A stretch of 24,764 bases of DNA from an uncultured Actinomycetes bacterium (GCA_937888775.1 CALAQT010000281.1:1-24764); one strand, 5' to 3'. Counted from the first letter of the stretch, positions 16,346-23,341 are shown. The notes: a model not told the origin generated them from the sequence alone. Translations and numbers: made by a program.

Positions 16346-16370
16346 CGGAAGCGATTGGACTCCTCAGCAC

Positions 16371-16388
16371 CCCGCCGACTCAGGCGGG
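16371..16388 (-). promoter_or_regulatory. Hairpin in the presumed 5' leader of the T4SS operon
   Basis: CCCGCC and GGCGGG form a perfect 6-bp stem with a 6-base loop, ending 37 bases before the GTG at 16333. No T-run follows on either strand, so it is not a clear terminator. It could be a leader hairpin or an operator. Confidence 0.35.
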
Positions 16389-16642
16389 CCACGCTCTACG
16401 AGGTATTGGCTCCGGACGCGGAAGTCCCGCTCACCCCAACAGCCGACCCAGACTTCGGCGCCAGCAGCCGTCAGCGCAGACGCTGCGTCGCACCCAGCCG
16501 CCTGCCCCCGGGTTGCGGCCCGCCGGCCCGCAGCGACGCTGGTGCGCTCAGCACAGACCCTTCAAACGGCTGCATTCCGACAAGCGCCCGCACCACGCTG
16601 ACCTCCTAACGCGTGCAAGGCGTTCGTGATCACACGTTCAGG

Positions 16643-16681
16643 CCGCGGTTTCGCGGAGCCGCCTCCGAGTTTCGGGAGGCG
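16643..16681. repeat. Two tandem hairpins in the divergent control region
   Basis: CCGCG-GTTT-CGCGG (16643-16656, 5-bp stem) is followed three bases later by CGCCTCC-8-GGAGGCG (16660-16681, 7-bp stem). No T-run follows on either side. They may be part of a structured RNA, protein-binding DNA or an origin-type element; the function is unknown. Confidence 0.4.
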
Positions 16682-16701
16682 ACAACGAGGTCGACGCTCA
16701 G

Positions 16702-16819
16702 GGCATCGCAAGTCTGGCAATGGGATCGTCTCGCCCACGGGCGACTGACCCGTGCCGGTGAGCGGGAAGCCCAGCCGCTGACAGGCACCGCGATGGGTTG
16801 CCAGTGGACGGTCGATGCC
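16702..16819 (+). ncRNA. Candidate structured non-coding element (nested stems, three-way junction)
   Basis: Co-linear nested complementarity on the plus strand: GGCATCG (16702-16708) with CGATGCC (16813-16819); inside it CTGGCAA (16714-16720) with TTGCCAG (16798-16804); then ATCG (16725-16728) with CGAT (16791-16794). The core holds two hairpins: TCGCC-4-GGCGA (16731-16744), and GTGCC (16752-16756) with GGCAC (16784-16788) enclosing AGCGG (16761-16765) with CCGCT (16775-16779). Together this would form a three-way-junction RNA or extruded DNA. I do not recognise a known riboswitch or RNA family. It could be a small RNA, a leader or an origin-type structure. In GC-rich DNA single 7-bp stems arise by chance; only the nesting of several makes it notable. 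Confidence 0.3.
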
Positions 16820-16980
16820 GATGCACACCGCCATCACGTGCGCGCCGATGCTCGGTTGGGCGCGCCCTTGAGCCGGCCGCCCACGCACGGCGGGGCGGTC
16901 GCGCTAGCCGCGCGCGAAGCAGTTTCGGGCGGCGGGCGATCCAATGGGCCAGACTATGTCGATCGGCAAGGTGGGTTCGC

Positions 16981-17000
16981 TTAGACTCGTTTAGTCTCAA
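16981..17000 (+). promoter_or_regulatory. Promoter/operator candidate upstream of the HTH gene
   Basis: TTAG occurs at 16981 and again at 16991, a 10-base (one helical turn) direct repeat, and AGACT-5-AGTCT (16983-16997) forms an inverted repeat. TAGACT (16982-16987) and TAGTCT (16992-16997) both fit a -10 box (TANNNT). The ATG follows at 17005 without a Shine-Dalgarno, consistent with a very short or absent leader. No good -35 is present. It may be a self-regulated operator for the HTH protein. Confidence 0.4.
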
Positions 17001-17004
17001 CCGG

Positions 17005-17391
17005 ATGCCAGCGGATTCGCGCGATGAGTTCCTCACCGTCGCTGAGGTCGCCCAGCTGCTGCGACTTAACCCGCAGACGGTGAGGAACTGGATCGATCAG
17101 GGGTCGCTCCCGGCGATCAGGGTCGGAGCGCGTCGGATACGGATCCGTCGTGGCGACCTCGACGCGTTCCTCATGCAGGCGTCGGGCCCAGACGCGACAA
17201 ACGGAGCTCAGCCCACGCCCGAAGCGCAGGCGCAGAGCGTTAGCGATGGCCGCGCCGAGCTCGGGCAGGTGCTTGACCGCGCTCGCGCGGTGCTCGACGG
17301 TGGTGGCGACCACGAGCTCGCGGAGGCGCTCCGCGACCTCGCCGAGGCCGCGAGTCGACTCGCGCGAGCCGTCGAGCCGCGACCTGACTGA
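17005..17391 (+). CDS. Excisionase/MerR-type helix-turn-helix DNA-binding protein
   Basis: A 128-aa protein with an N-terminal winged HTH of the excisionase family (HTH_17 type) at about residues 9-56: FLTVAEVAQLL, then NPQTVRNWIDQG, then RRIRIRRGDLDAFL. After a Pro/Ala/Gln-rich linker the C-terminal third (about 84-125) is an Ala/Leu/Arg-rich helix suited to oligomerisation. I start at the ATG at 17005 because the 69 open codons upstream are not domain-like and run through the control region. It is transcribed away from the T4SS operon. By family it may act as a recombination directionality factor or as transcriptional regulator of the element. No integrase is present in the window, so regulation of the divergent region is equally possible. 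Confidence 0.8.
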   Translation: MPADSRDEFLTVAEVAQLLRLNPQTVRNWIDQGSLPAIRVGARRIRIRRGDLDAFLMQASGPDATNGAQPTPEAQAQSVSDGRAELGQVLDRARAVLDGGGDHELAEALRDLAEAASRLARAVEPRPD

Positions 17392-17955
17392 GACCCACAC
17401 GGCTGCGGCGCTGACTTTCCGCTTGGATCGCGGTAGCGGTCGGGAGCGCCGAGATGTCCGAGCGCCTGATTTCCGTTTGATCTCACGCCAGATGCACCGC
17501 CCGATCTGGCCTCGGCTGGCACCCTGAAAGCCGGCCCCCACAACCGAGCTGGCTCTCGGCCGACCGCACATTACCCGGACGTCTGAATTGGGCAATTCCG
17601 CAAGTCAGATGGCCACGCCGGACCAGCGAGCTGCGGATCTGGCGGACTGGTGCTCGCACGCGATTGCACAAGCGCGCCGTTTGGCCCGATCGGATTGAAA
17701 GCAGAAGGCAGCGCTCGGCTCGACCGCTACGATCGAGTCGGCCAGCCGACGCGGATGGGAGCAAGCGGATTTGGGGCGTTGCGATCGCGCGCTGAGGCGC
17801 CGGCCGCGCCCGATCGGGACGAGCGCAACGTCGCCAAAGTGATCGCGCCTAGGCGAAGGGTCGGAGAGTGAAAGCGATCGCAGCCCTGCTCTGTCCCAAA
17901 TCCACGGCCACGAATACTCTTCAGCTACGAGACGGCGGTTCCAAGAGGAGGGCGC
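17392..17955. other. Gene-poor stretch between the HTH gene and the TPR-gene leader
   Basis: No convincing gene is visible in about 560 bases. A 29-codon frame from the ATG at 17609 looks protein-like but has no ribosome site. A minus-strand frame covering most of the region has no recognisable domain. It contains the inverted repeat at 17487-17510 and presumably the promoter for the block starting at 17956. Confidence 0.4.
17487..17510. terminator. Inverted repeat, possible terminator after the HTH gene
   Basis: GCCAGAT and ATCTGGC pair perfectly (7 bp, 10-base loop), 96 bases after the HTH-gene stop. No T-run follows, so termination is only a possibility; it could be an operator. Confidence 0.3.
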
Positions 17956-18036
17956 ATGTTTGTCACTGCGTTCGTTGTTAGACATTTTGCTGTAACGCCA
18001 AGAGCGGCTCGCACAACGCCTCGCGGGTTCGCTTAG
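17956..18036 (+). CDS. 26-aa leader ORF (or interrupted N-terminus) upstream of the TPR gene
   Basis: ATG at 17956 follows a strong AGGAGG (17946-17951) and encodes 26 residues (MFVTAFVVRHFAVTPRAART then PRGFA plus a Thr) before TAG at 18034-18036. The next ATG, that of the 715-aa gene, is only 3 bases further (18040) and in the same frame, but has no Shine-Dalgarno of its own. Either this is a leader peptide that delivers ribosomes to the downstream start by termination-reinitiation, or the larger protein once began here and an amber mutation interrupted it. The residues show no recognisable motif. Confidence 0.5.
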   Translation: MFVTAFVVRHFAVTPRAARTTPRGFA

Positions 18037-18039
18037 TAC

Positions 18040-20187
18040 ATGGTCCTCCCGCTGATCCCCCTCCTTCTCGCCGAGCAGGCGGCGGGTTCGGCCTGGAGCG
18101 GCGCCGGAAAGATCCTCCGCGACCTGGTGGGCAAGGATGCCTCAGGCAAGCTACTAGTTCTTCTCTACAACGACTTCGGCGAAGATTCCGGGCTCACTAA
18201 GAGCGAGTTCTATGCGCTCGGAGCGGTGCCGGAACTCCAAGACGAGCTGAATCTCGTAGTGGCGGGACGACGCCAGATTTGCGACGAGGACATCAACCGG
18301 CTCGCCGACCTTCTTCGTCCCCATCTCAGGAGCGCTGACCCCGAGGCCGCGACCGAAATCGCGAATAACGCGATCGCTGTCGCATCGTTCGTGCTCAGCG
18401 AGCAAATCGACCTGAGTAGGTACCTGATCGCCAAGGTTGAAGCGATTCAGGACGCTCTTGACACGCTAAGCGAGACATCAGAGGCCTTGCTGGACGGCCA
18501 GGCGCTGGTGCTCGAGGGCGTCGAGCGAGTCAACGAGCGCCTCGACACGCACGGGCCTAGGCCAGCTGACCGAGAGGTTGTTCGATACGTTAGGGCTGAT
18601 TGGGGCCCAGACGGGGTTCGCAAGGCGCTTGCGCGACTCGGCGGCCGCGACGGTCAGCTTCTCGTACAGCTCCAGGACGCGTTAGGTGAAGATCCCGACG
18701 CGCAGTCCCTGGCTCGACTATTGGCGGAGCCTCCCGCCTGGCTTGTAGAGGGCCCCGTTGAGCTTCAGGCCGTCATCGCGCGCCTCGCGGAGCAGTTTGG
18801 TGAATGGCCGGTTGCCTCGCTCTATTGGGAGGAGGCTGCGGCCGCTGCCGACGCGCCAGCGGCCTGGGCTGACCTTCTAGTCAGAGCCGCGATTGCAGCG
18901 CGGGCCGGCGGGAATAGCGACCGGTACACCGCGCTGACTGACCGTGCCCGCGCGTTTCAACATGACGCGCCTCGCCTCGCTTTGGAGGAGGCTTCCGATC
19001 TGCTCGATCCGGTGGAGCAACTCGCGCGGCTCGATCGCATCGAGTCGGAGGATCCGGAGCTCCGCGCGCTCATCCACGCTCAGAAGGCCCTGGCTTACCT
19101 GCTTCAAGCTGACGTCGGTACAGCACGCTCGCATCTGGAGCAGGCTCAGGTTCTGGCGCCTCACCTGATGCAGCTTAGGGTCGTCGGAATCAACATTGTC
19201 GTGCAGGAAGCAAGGATCGCCGTGAGTCAAGACCGGGGCGTAGAGCCAGCTGTGCTCCGGTCAGCGATCACGAGCGGTGGGAAGATTCGGTCCCAGCTGA
19301 TCGACGTTCGCCGCTTCGAAGAGAGCGGCCGTCTCCTCATGCTCTTGTGCGACGCCTATCTCCTAACCGGCGAGATCAGCGACGCGACGGCCTTAATAAA
19401 CGACGTGGTGCTCGCCGAGGAAATCTCAGCGGGAACCAACGCGGAGGTGCTTGCGGAGGTCGCGCTTCGCATTTCCGATTACCGGTTGGCGCTGCGCCTA
19501 CTAGAGGGTTACCCAAACACAGAAGGCGCGGCGAGGCAGCGCGCGGCGGCGCGGGTCCATACGGGAGCGTCTGATGTTGTCGAGAGCGCACTCGCCGAGC
19601 TGCACGACATCGCCCTTGGCGACGGACCAGAAGCTGAGCTGGCTGGCTTGAACCGACTGATGAGCTGCGTCGTAAAGCCTCAGCTTCCGTGGGACGACGA
19701 AGTCTCGACAATCATGATGCAGCGCGGACACACGAGAATGGCGGTCGGTGCGCGGGCGAGACAGCTAACAGCCCAGACGCACTACGAGGCTGCTCTCGAG
19801 GTACTAGAGCCGCATCGCGAGGCCTTATGGGCTCTCGAGGGCATCTTGCACGTAGCGCTCGAACGCGGCCGCCTTCCCGATATCGCTGATGCCGCCGAGA
19901 GCCTGCTGACTGCCGGTCCCGATCAGCCGATGATCGGGATCTGCGGATCTGCGCTTTACGTTGCTGGTCATGCGGCGCGAGCTGCTCAAGTCCTGATCGG
20001 AGTAGCCCGAAACCCTGGTGCCGCAGCTGCTGTCCGCGGTGACGCGTACCACTCGCTCCTTCTGGTCACCGCAAACGCCGACGGCGACTGGGCCCGAACC
20101 ACGCAACTGTGGGACGAATGGGCAGCACTTACACCCCGCGATGGACGTCTTAGCGCGTGGTATGCACGGATCGCCGCGCATCTATGA
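18040..20187 (+). CDS. Large TPR-like helical-repeat protein, putative defence component
   Basis: A 715-aa, almost entirely helical protein. The first ~180 residues begin with a hydrophobic helix (MVLPLIPLLLAEQAAG) and contain a helical, coiled-coil-prone segment (about 105-170), which resembles the non-catalytic front domain of prokaryotic STAND/TPR proteins. From about 240 to the end, amphipathic helix pairs with Ala/Leu/Tyr positions suggest degenerate tetratricopeptide repeats (for example around 345-375 and 590-700). There is no P-loop, nuclease or protease motif, so it is probably a sensor or scaffold. Its stop overlaps the ATG of a 49-codon ORF (ATGA), and the next gene is an Abi_C protein, so a shared antiphage role is likely. 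Third-position GC looks lower than in the T4SS genes, a hint of separate origin. The start lacks a Shine-Dalgarno. Confidence 0.7.
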   Translation: MVLPLIPLLLAEQAAGSAWSGAGKILRDLVGKDASGKLLVLLYNDFGEDSGLTKSEFYALGAVPELQDELNLVVAGRRQICDEDINRLADLLRPHLRSADPEAATEIANNAIAVASFVLSEQIDLSRYLIAKVEAIQDALDTLSETSEALLDGQALVLEGVERVNERLDTHGPRPADREVVRYVRADWGPDGVRKALARLGGRDGQLLVQLQDALGEDPDAQSLARLLAEPPAWLVEGPVELQAVIARLAEQFGEWPVASLYWEEAAAAADAPAAWADLLVRAAIAARAGGNSDRYTALTDRARAFQHDAPRLALEEASDLLDPVEQLARLDRIESEDPELRALIHAQKALAYLLQADVGTARSHLEQAQVLAPHLMQLRVVGINIVVQEARIAVSQDRGVEPAVLRSAITSGGKIRSQLIDVRRFEESGRLLMLLCDAYLLTGEISDATALINDVVLAEEISAGTNAEVLAEVALRISDYRLALRLLEGYPNTEGAARQRAAARVHTGASDVVESALAELHDIALGDGPEAELAGLNRLMSCVVKPQLPWDDEVSTIMMQRGHTRMAVGARARQLTAQTHYEAALEVLEPHREALWALEGILHVALERGRLPDIADAAESLLTAGPDQPMIGICGSALYVAGHAARAAQVLIGVARNPGAAAAVRGDAYHSLLLVTANADGDWARTTQLWDEWAALTPRDGRLSAWYARIAAHL

Positions 20188-20333
20188 GTCAGCTGAGATC
20201 AGCGGCTCAAAAGCGAGAGGGCTCGCCGCTGGTGATTGAGCGTTTTAAGCATGACGAGCGTGCGAACATGGTGATGACCGGCACGCGATTACGCTTTAGA
20301 TATGGGGCTCGGGTTGCTCGATGGCTTGGATGA
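20184..20333 (+). CDS. 49-aa coupled ORF between the TPR and Abi_C genes (possible frameshifted N-terminus)
   Basis: ATG at 20184 overlaps the TPR-gene stop (ATGA), and the frame encodes 49 residues (starts MSQLRSAAQKREG) rich in Arg and Lys before TGA at 20331-20333. It overlaps the Abi_C reading frame by 32 bases in a different phase. The Abi_C ATG at 20302 has no Shine-Dalgarno, so ribosomes may arrive through this ORF. Alternatively, these codons are the original N-terminus of the Abi_C protein and a frameshift (programmed, mutational or sequencing error) separates them. Its third-position GC, just over half, is indecisive. Confidence 0.35.
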   Translation: MSQLRSAAQKREGSPLVIERFKHDERANMVMTGTRLRFRYGARVARWLG

Positions 20334-21078
20334 GTGGGATGCGGCTGATGCTGGAACAGCCCTCCTGTCCTACGCGATCATGATTGCCGAAGGCGCACAG
20401 GAGAAGGTCCGTGTCGCCGACTACCGGGCGGCTCATACCCGGCTTTTTCGCGACCCAGTGGCCAGCAAAGCGGCGCCAAAGCCGCTTCGGCGGCTGAACA
20501 CGCCGGCTCTCCTCTGGGGTCACCTGCGCTCGGTTGCTACTGGCTCGGGCTCATGGGAGCTTCGGCGCAACGCGGCTCACGCGTTGATCGACCCGGTGCT
20601 TGATGCGCTACACGGCCGTGTGGAGAGTCCGGCCGACCAGTTGGTGACAGGTGCCGCGCAGAGGCTGAACGCTGATTCGGTACGCGATGCCTGGGACAAA
20701 GCGATCGCACGCCGCGACAGCGACCCAGACGGCGCGATCACAGCTGCCCGAACTCTGCTCGAATCAACGCTAAAGACAATCCTCGACGACCGACAGGTCC
20801 CGTACCGGGACCGCGACGACCTGCCGGCACTCTACGGTGCAGTCAGCAGGGAGCTCGCCCTCGCGCCTAGCGCGCATTCGGAAGAAGCGTTCAAGCAGAT
20901 CCTCGGTGGGTGCCACTCGGTCGTTGTTGGGCTCGGAAGCTTGCGCAGCAAAGCGGGCGACGCCCACGGTTCGGGACGTCGTAGCTACCGGCCAGCCGCG
21001 CGTCATGCAGCTCTCGCCGTCAACCTCGCCGGTTCAATGGCACTCTTCTTGATCGAGACCTACGAAGCGCGTGCGTAA
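20302..21078 (+). CDS. Abortive-infection C-terminal domain (Abi_C, HEPN-like) protein
   Basis: A 258-aa protein whose second half (about 130-255) matches the abortive infection C-terminal domain (PF14355): AARTLLESTLKTILDD, then DDLPALYGAV, SEEAFKQILGGC, LRSKAGDAHG and RHAALAVNLAGSM. R215 and H222 form an R-x6-H arrangement that fits the HEPN RNase signature (R-x4-6-H). The N-terminal half is helical with no motif I recognise. By family it is a toxin-like effector of antiphage abortive infection, perhaps cleaving RNA when released. It lies behind the TPR gene and small ORF with overlaps, so co-expression is likely and the TPR protein may be its sensor or inhibitor. The start is the first available in frame after an upstream TGA; the true N-terminus may be longer by frameshift. 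Confidence 0.82.
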   Translation: MGLGLLDGLDEWDAADAGTALLSYAIMIAEGAQEKVRVADYRAAHTRLFRDPVASKAAPKPLRRLNTPALLWGHLRSVATGSGSWELRRNAAHALIDPVLDALHGRVESPADQLVTGAAQRLNADSVRDAWDKAIARRDSDPDGAITAARTLLESTLKTILDDRQVPYRDRDDLPALYGAVSRELALAPSAHSEEAFKQILGGCHSVVVGLGSLRSKAGDAHGSGRRSYRPAARHAALAVNLAGSMALFLIETYEARA

Positions 21079-21099
21079 TAGCACGAGCCTGCACCCAAA

Positions 21100-22230
21100 T
21101 TATGCGTGTGCTGATTCGTTCCGCCACTCAGGAGGTGCGTTGCGGGCCTCATCGAGGCGTCGCGCGATGTAGCTGAAGATCGCGAGCTGCTCCCAAGCCT
21201 CATCGACGTGGGGCTGTTCCAGGTTATGGGCATGGACGTTTCGGATTGCGGCCATCGCGCCCATCGCGAAGAGGTGAGCACCTTGTTGCAGGTCACGGCC
21301 CCGCACCGTCCGCAGGTCCGCGACGACTATGAACGGATCCTTTGGGCTGAACGCTTGCGCCATCAGCGGATGCCCATCAAGATCGTCAAGGCCAGAGAGA
21401 TCCCGGACTGCATCCCGGACGGCGAGGGCCGCCTTCCCGATTGCTTCGCGCCGGTGGCCATTCGCCCAGAGTTCGGAGCAGGCCTCAGCGATCATCGGAT
21501 GCAGACCCTCAAGAGCAGCGTGTCCCGTCGTACGACGAACGTTCGGTTCAGCGCCGACCCCCGGCTCAACGTTGATCCCTGCTTCAGCCGTGAACTCCGA
21601 GACGTCGAGTGGTTCTTGGGGGATCTCGCCAGCGCGTGGCGCGGAGTACCAGATTCGGTTCTGAACCTCGAAATAGTCGTCGATCGATTGCACGTTCGCC
21701 AGTTCGATGACTGAGTCTTCGTCAGCGCGAAACTTCTGTGTGCTGTCCTCAAGCCTGCCGCCAGCGGGAAGGAACAGGAAACGGTCATTCATCAGCAGCG
21801 TCGCGAGCTGGCGGGTCTGTTGCTCGTCGATGCCGAGCAACTCATGGAACTCCTCGCTGTTGACTTCTGGCTCGACACCATCCGCGGCGTAGCGCTCGAC
21901 GAGGATCCGGGCTAGTTGCGCCATCCGGTCGAGCACGAGACGGGGAGCGTGTAGGTAGGAAAGAGCAAGCGGCGTAAGGATGATCGTTCCTTTGGAGACG
22001 TCGAGATGCCCGAGCGCTCCGGGCATTTGCCGACCGAACTCGGTCGCGCTGAAACGGCGGCCCGCGCGGAACAACTCGCGCTGGAGCTCGCTCGCCTGCG
22101 GCCACTCGCCCGTCGCGTCGAACTTCTCCCAGATCATGTGTAGGACCTCAACGTTCTCTGCTGCCCACCGCCTGGGAGCTTCCACGCGTTCGCGGATGCG
22201 TTGGGCTTGATCGTGTTGGGCGTAGCTCAC
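21100..22230 (-). CDS. Hypoth_Ymh/TIGR02391-domain (HEPN-like) protein
   Basis: A 376-aa protein with a GTG start. The C-terminal part (about 240-362) matches the Ymh/TIGR02391 family: GLHPMIAEACSELWANGH, then AFSPKDPF, RGRDLQQGAHLFAMGAM and AIRNVHAHN. R330 to H335 (RNVHAH) fits the HEPN R-N-x3-H catalytic motif, so an RNase-type effector is plausible. The N-terminal ~190 residues look like winged-helix and helical segments (LTPLALSYLH, about 86-94) and may be a sensor or DNA-binding part; a Pro/Glu-rich linker lies at about 200-235. It converges on the Abi_C gene with only 21 bases between stops. No Shine-Dalgarno precedes the GTG. Ymh proteins are often found in defence and mobile islands, but their role is not well established. 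Confidence 0.8.
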   Translation of the reverse strand: MSYAQHDQAQRIRERVEAPRRWAAENVEVLHMIWEKFDATGEWPQASELQRELFRAGRRFSATEFGRQMPGALGHLDVSKGTIILTPLALSYLHAPRLVLDRMAQLARILVERYAADGVEPEVNSEEFHELLGIDEQQTRQLATLLMNDRFLFLPAGGRLEDSTQKFRADEDSVIELANVQSIDDYFEVQNRIWYSAPRAGEIPQEPLDVSEFTAEAGINVEPGVGAEPNVRRTTGHAALEGLHPMIAEACSELWANGHRREAIGKAALAVRDAVRDLSGLDDLDGHPLMAQAFSPKDPFIVVADLRTVRGRDLQQGAHLFAMGAMAAIRNVHAHNLEQPHVDEAWEQLAIFSYIARRLDEARNAPPEWRNESAHA

Positions 22231-23014
22231 GGACTGATTGTTGCGCGACGCCCGTCATAGCGCTGCGCGTTTGCACTAGGACCGATTTCCGACTGGAGGC
22301 CCGAAGACGACGTCGCCGCAGTGGCGAACCGCTAGGACCCACATCCGGGTAGCGCCCTCAGCGATCGCTTTGCGTCGAACTCAGCTCCGCTGAGGCGAGC
22401 GCTTTGGTGACCGTGCTCTCGTCCGCGCCGGGCGGCGTCGGCGCAGCGACCGACGATCGGATTCGCCCCGTAAGCACCTCCGCGACGAGCGACGGGCGAC
22501 CGGGGCGCTTGACGCCATCCGACTGTCGAGCCCTGCCATCAGCGCCCCGGCGTTCGCAGCGTGCTCAACTACGGCACGTCAGGGCGCTGCCCGTCAGCTC
22601 CATTCGTCGACGACCTCGAGCGCGAAGTCGATGCGGTAGCGGACAATTCGGATCGCCGGCTAGCGGCCGGAATTACTACATCCCGGCCGGCCAGAAGCTC
22701 GAAGCGCCTATCTCCTCGCGCCTGGGCGGTCGGGAACGAGCGCTCGGTCGCCAACTCGATCGTGAGCGCCGGAGCCGTCAGATGGCCAAAGCGATTGCCC
22801 GCGTCAGGCGTGCTTTCCGCGCAATCCGGGGAAGTCGACGGGCAGGGCGAGATGCGTGTCTCGTTGCCGAAGCGGGGCTCGACGGCTGCGCAGCACGGGC
22901 GGCGGTCAGTTCGCTACTGCGCTGTCCGGGACCAGCCGTCGGCGTTCAAGCTGTCAGAATCGAGCGCAGAGAGCGACGGATGACGCGATCAGCGTGCGAG
23001 GATCGGCCTCTGAG
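22231..23014. other. Gene-poor stretch
   Basis: About 780 bases without a convincing gene. Competing open frames on both strands are Arg/Ser-rich, with no domain and no ribosome site. A minus-strand frame ending at 22358 reads plausibly like a protein C-terminus for about 60 codons (KRPGRPSLVAEVLTGRI) but has no start and may be a gene remnant. Inverted repeats lie at 22380-22394 (CTCAGC-3-GCTGAG) and 22664-22689. Confidence 0.4.
22664..22689. repeat. Inverted repeat with AT-rich spacer
   Basis: CGGCCGG and CCGGCCG are perfect 7-bp arms around a 12-base, two-thirds AT spacer (AATTACTACATC). In a GC-rich, gene-free region this contrast is noticeable. It could be a binding site for a dimeric protein, a recombination site, or chance. 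Confidence 0.4.
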
Positions 23015-23341
23015 ATGTCGCGGTCACCGATGAGTACACAGCGCAACACCTACACGGCGTACAGCATCGGCTGTGCCGGCGTGTGGGGCGTGATCCTCCT
23101 CCTCGGGCGGCGCCGGTTGGATTCTCAGACCTGGAACACTTTTCGGCTCGTGTGTGGCGGGTGGTGGATGGGTTGGACGTCGGCCACAATCGCCCGGATC
23201 GGCTATCCACCGCCCAAGCAGCTCACGTCTGCGGGCGAGAAGAGGCTCCGCATCATCTCGATCGTGCTGGTCGCGAGCGGCCTCGCCAGCACGTTCCGCA
23301 TGTTGGCCGCCGGCAATCGATCGCCGGCAAGCAAGAGTTGA
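23015..23341 (+). CDS. Small hypothetical membrane protein
   Basis: A 108-aa product from the ATG at 23015, or 103 aa from the ATG at 23030; neither has a clear Shine-Dalgarno. It contains three hydrophobic segments separated by short basic or polar loops: around SIGCAGVWGVILLL, around LVCGGWWMGWTSATIA, and around IISIVLVASGLAST, with a polar C-terminus. The internal RIGYPPPKQLTSAGEKRLR loop is strongly charged. I do not recognise the family and no enzymatic motif is visible. It stands alone between gene-poor regions, so context says nothing about function. Hydrophobic periodicity and realistic residue composition support it over the overlapping Arg-rich frames. Confidence 0.55.
   Translation: MSRSPMSTQRNTYTAYSIGCAGVWGVILLLGRRRLDSQTWNTFRLVCGGWWMGWTSATIARIGYPPPKQLTSAGEKRLRIISIVLVASGLASTFRMLAAGNRSPASKS

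Larger units (their letters stand above)
16334..17004. promoter_or_regulatory. Divergent control region between the T4SS operon and the HTH gene
   Basis: About 670 bases with no convincing gene: open frames here are Arg/Pro/His-rich, lack Shine-Dalgarno sites and resemble no family. The region must hold the minus-strand T4SS promoter and the plus-strand HTH-gene promoter. It contains several potential secondary structures (16371-16388, 16643-16656, 16660-16681, 16702-16819). A non-coding stretch beside a T4SS operon is also a natural place for an origin of transfer, but no known nic sequence is recognisable. Confidence 0.5.

Noticed and set aside
15990..16370. 127-codon upstream extension of the TrbL-like frame
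   Set aside because: Arg/Gly/Cys-rich, soluble, and fully overlaps the pilin-like gene, which has an excellent ribosome site.
16562..16984. Open frames on both strands in the divergent control region
   Set aside because: No ribosome sites, no domains, and mutually overlapping; the region also holds nested inverted repeats.
17605..17985. 126-codon minus-strand open frame between the HTH and TPR genes
   Set aside because: No domain or ribosome site, and it overlaps the leader ORF and presumed promoter of the TPR gene.
16973..18036. 12-base direct repeat GGGTTCGCTTAG at 16973-16984 and 18025-18036, considered as att sites
   Set aside because: Several 12-base repeats are expected by chance in 25 kb of GC-rich sequence, and only the HTH gene lies between the copies with no integrase or tRNA.
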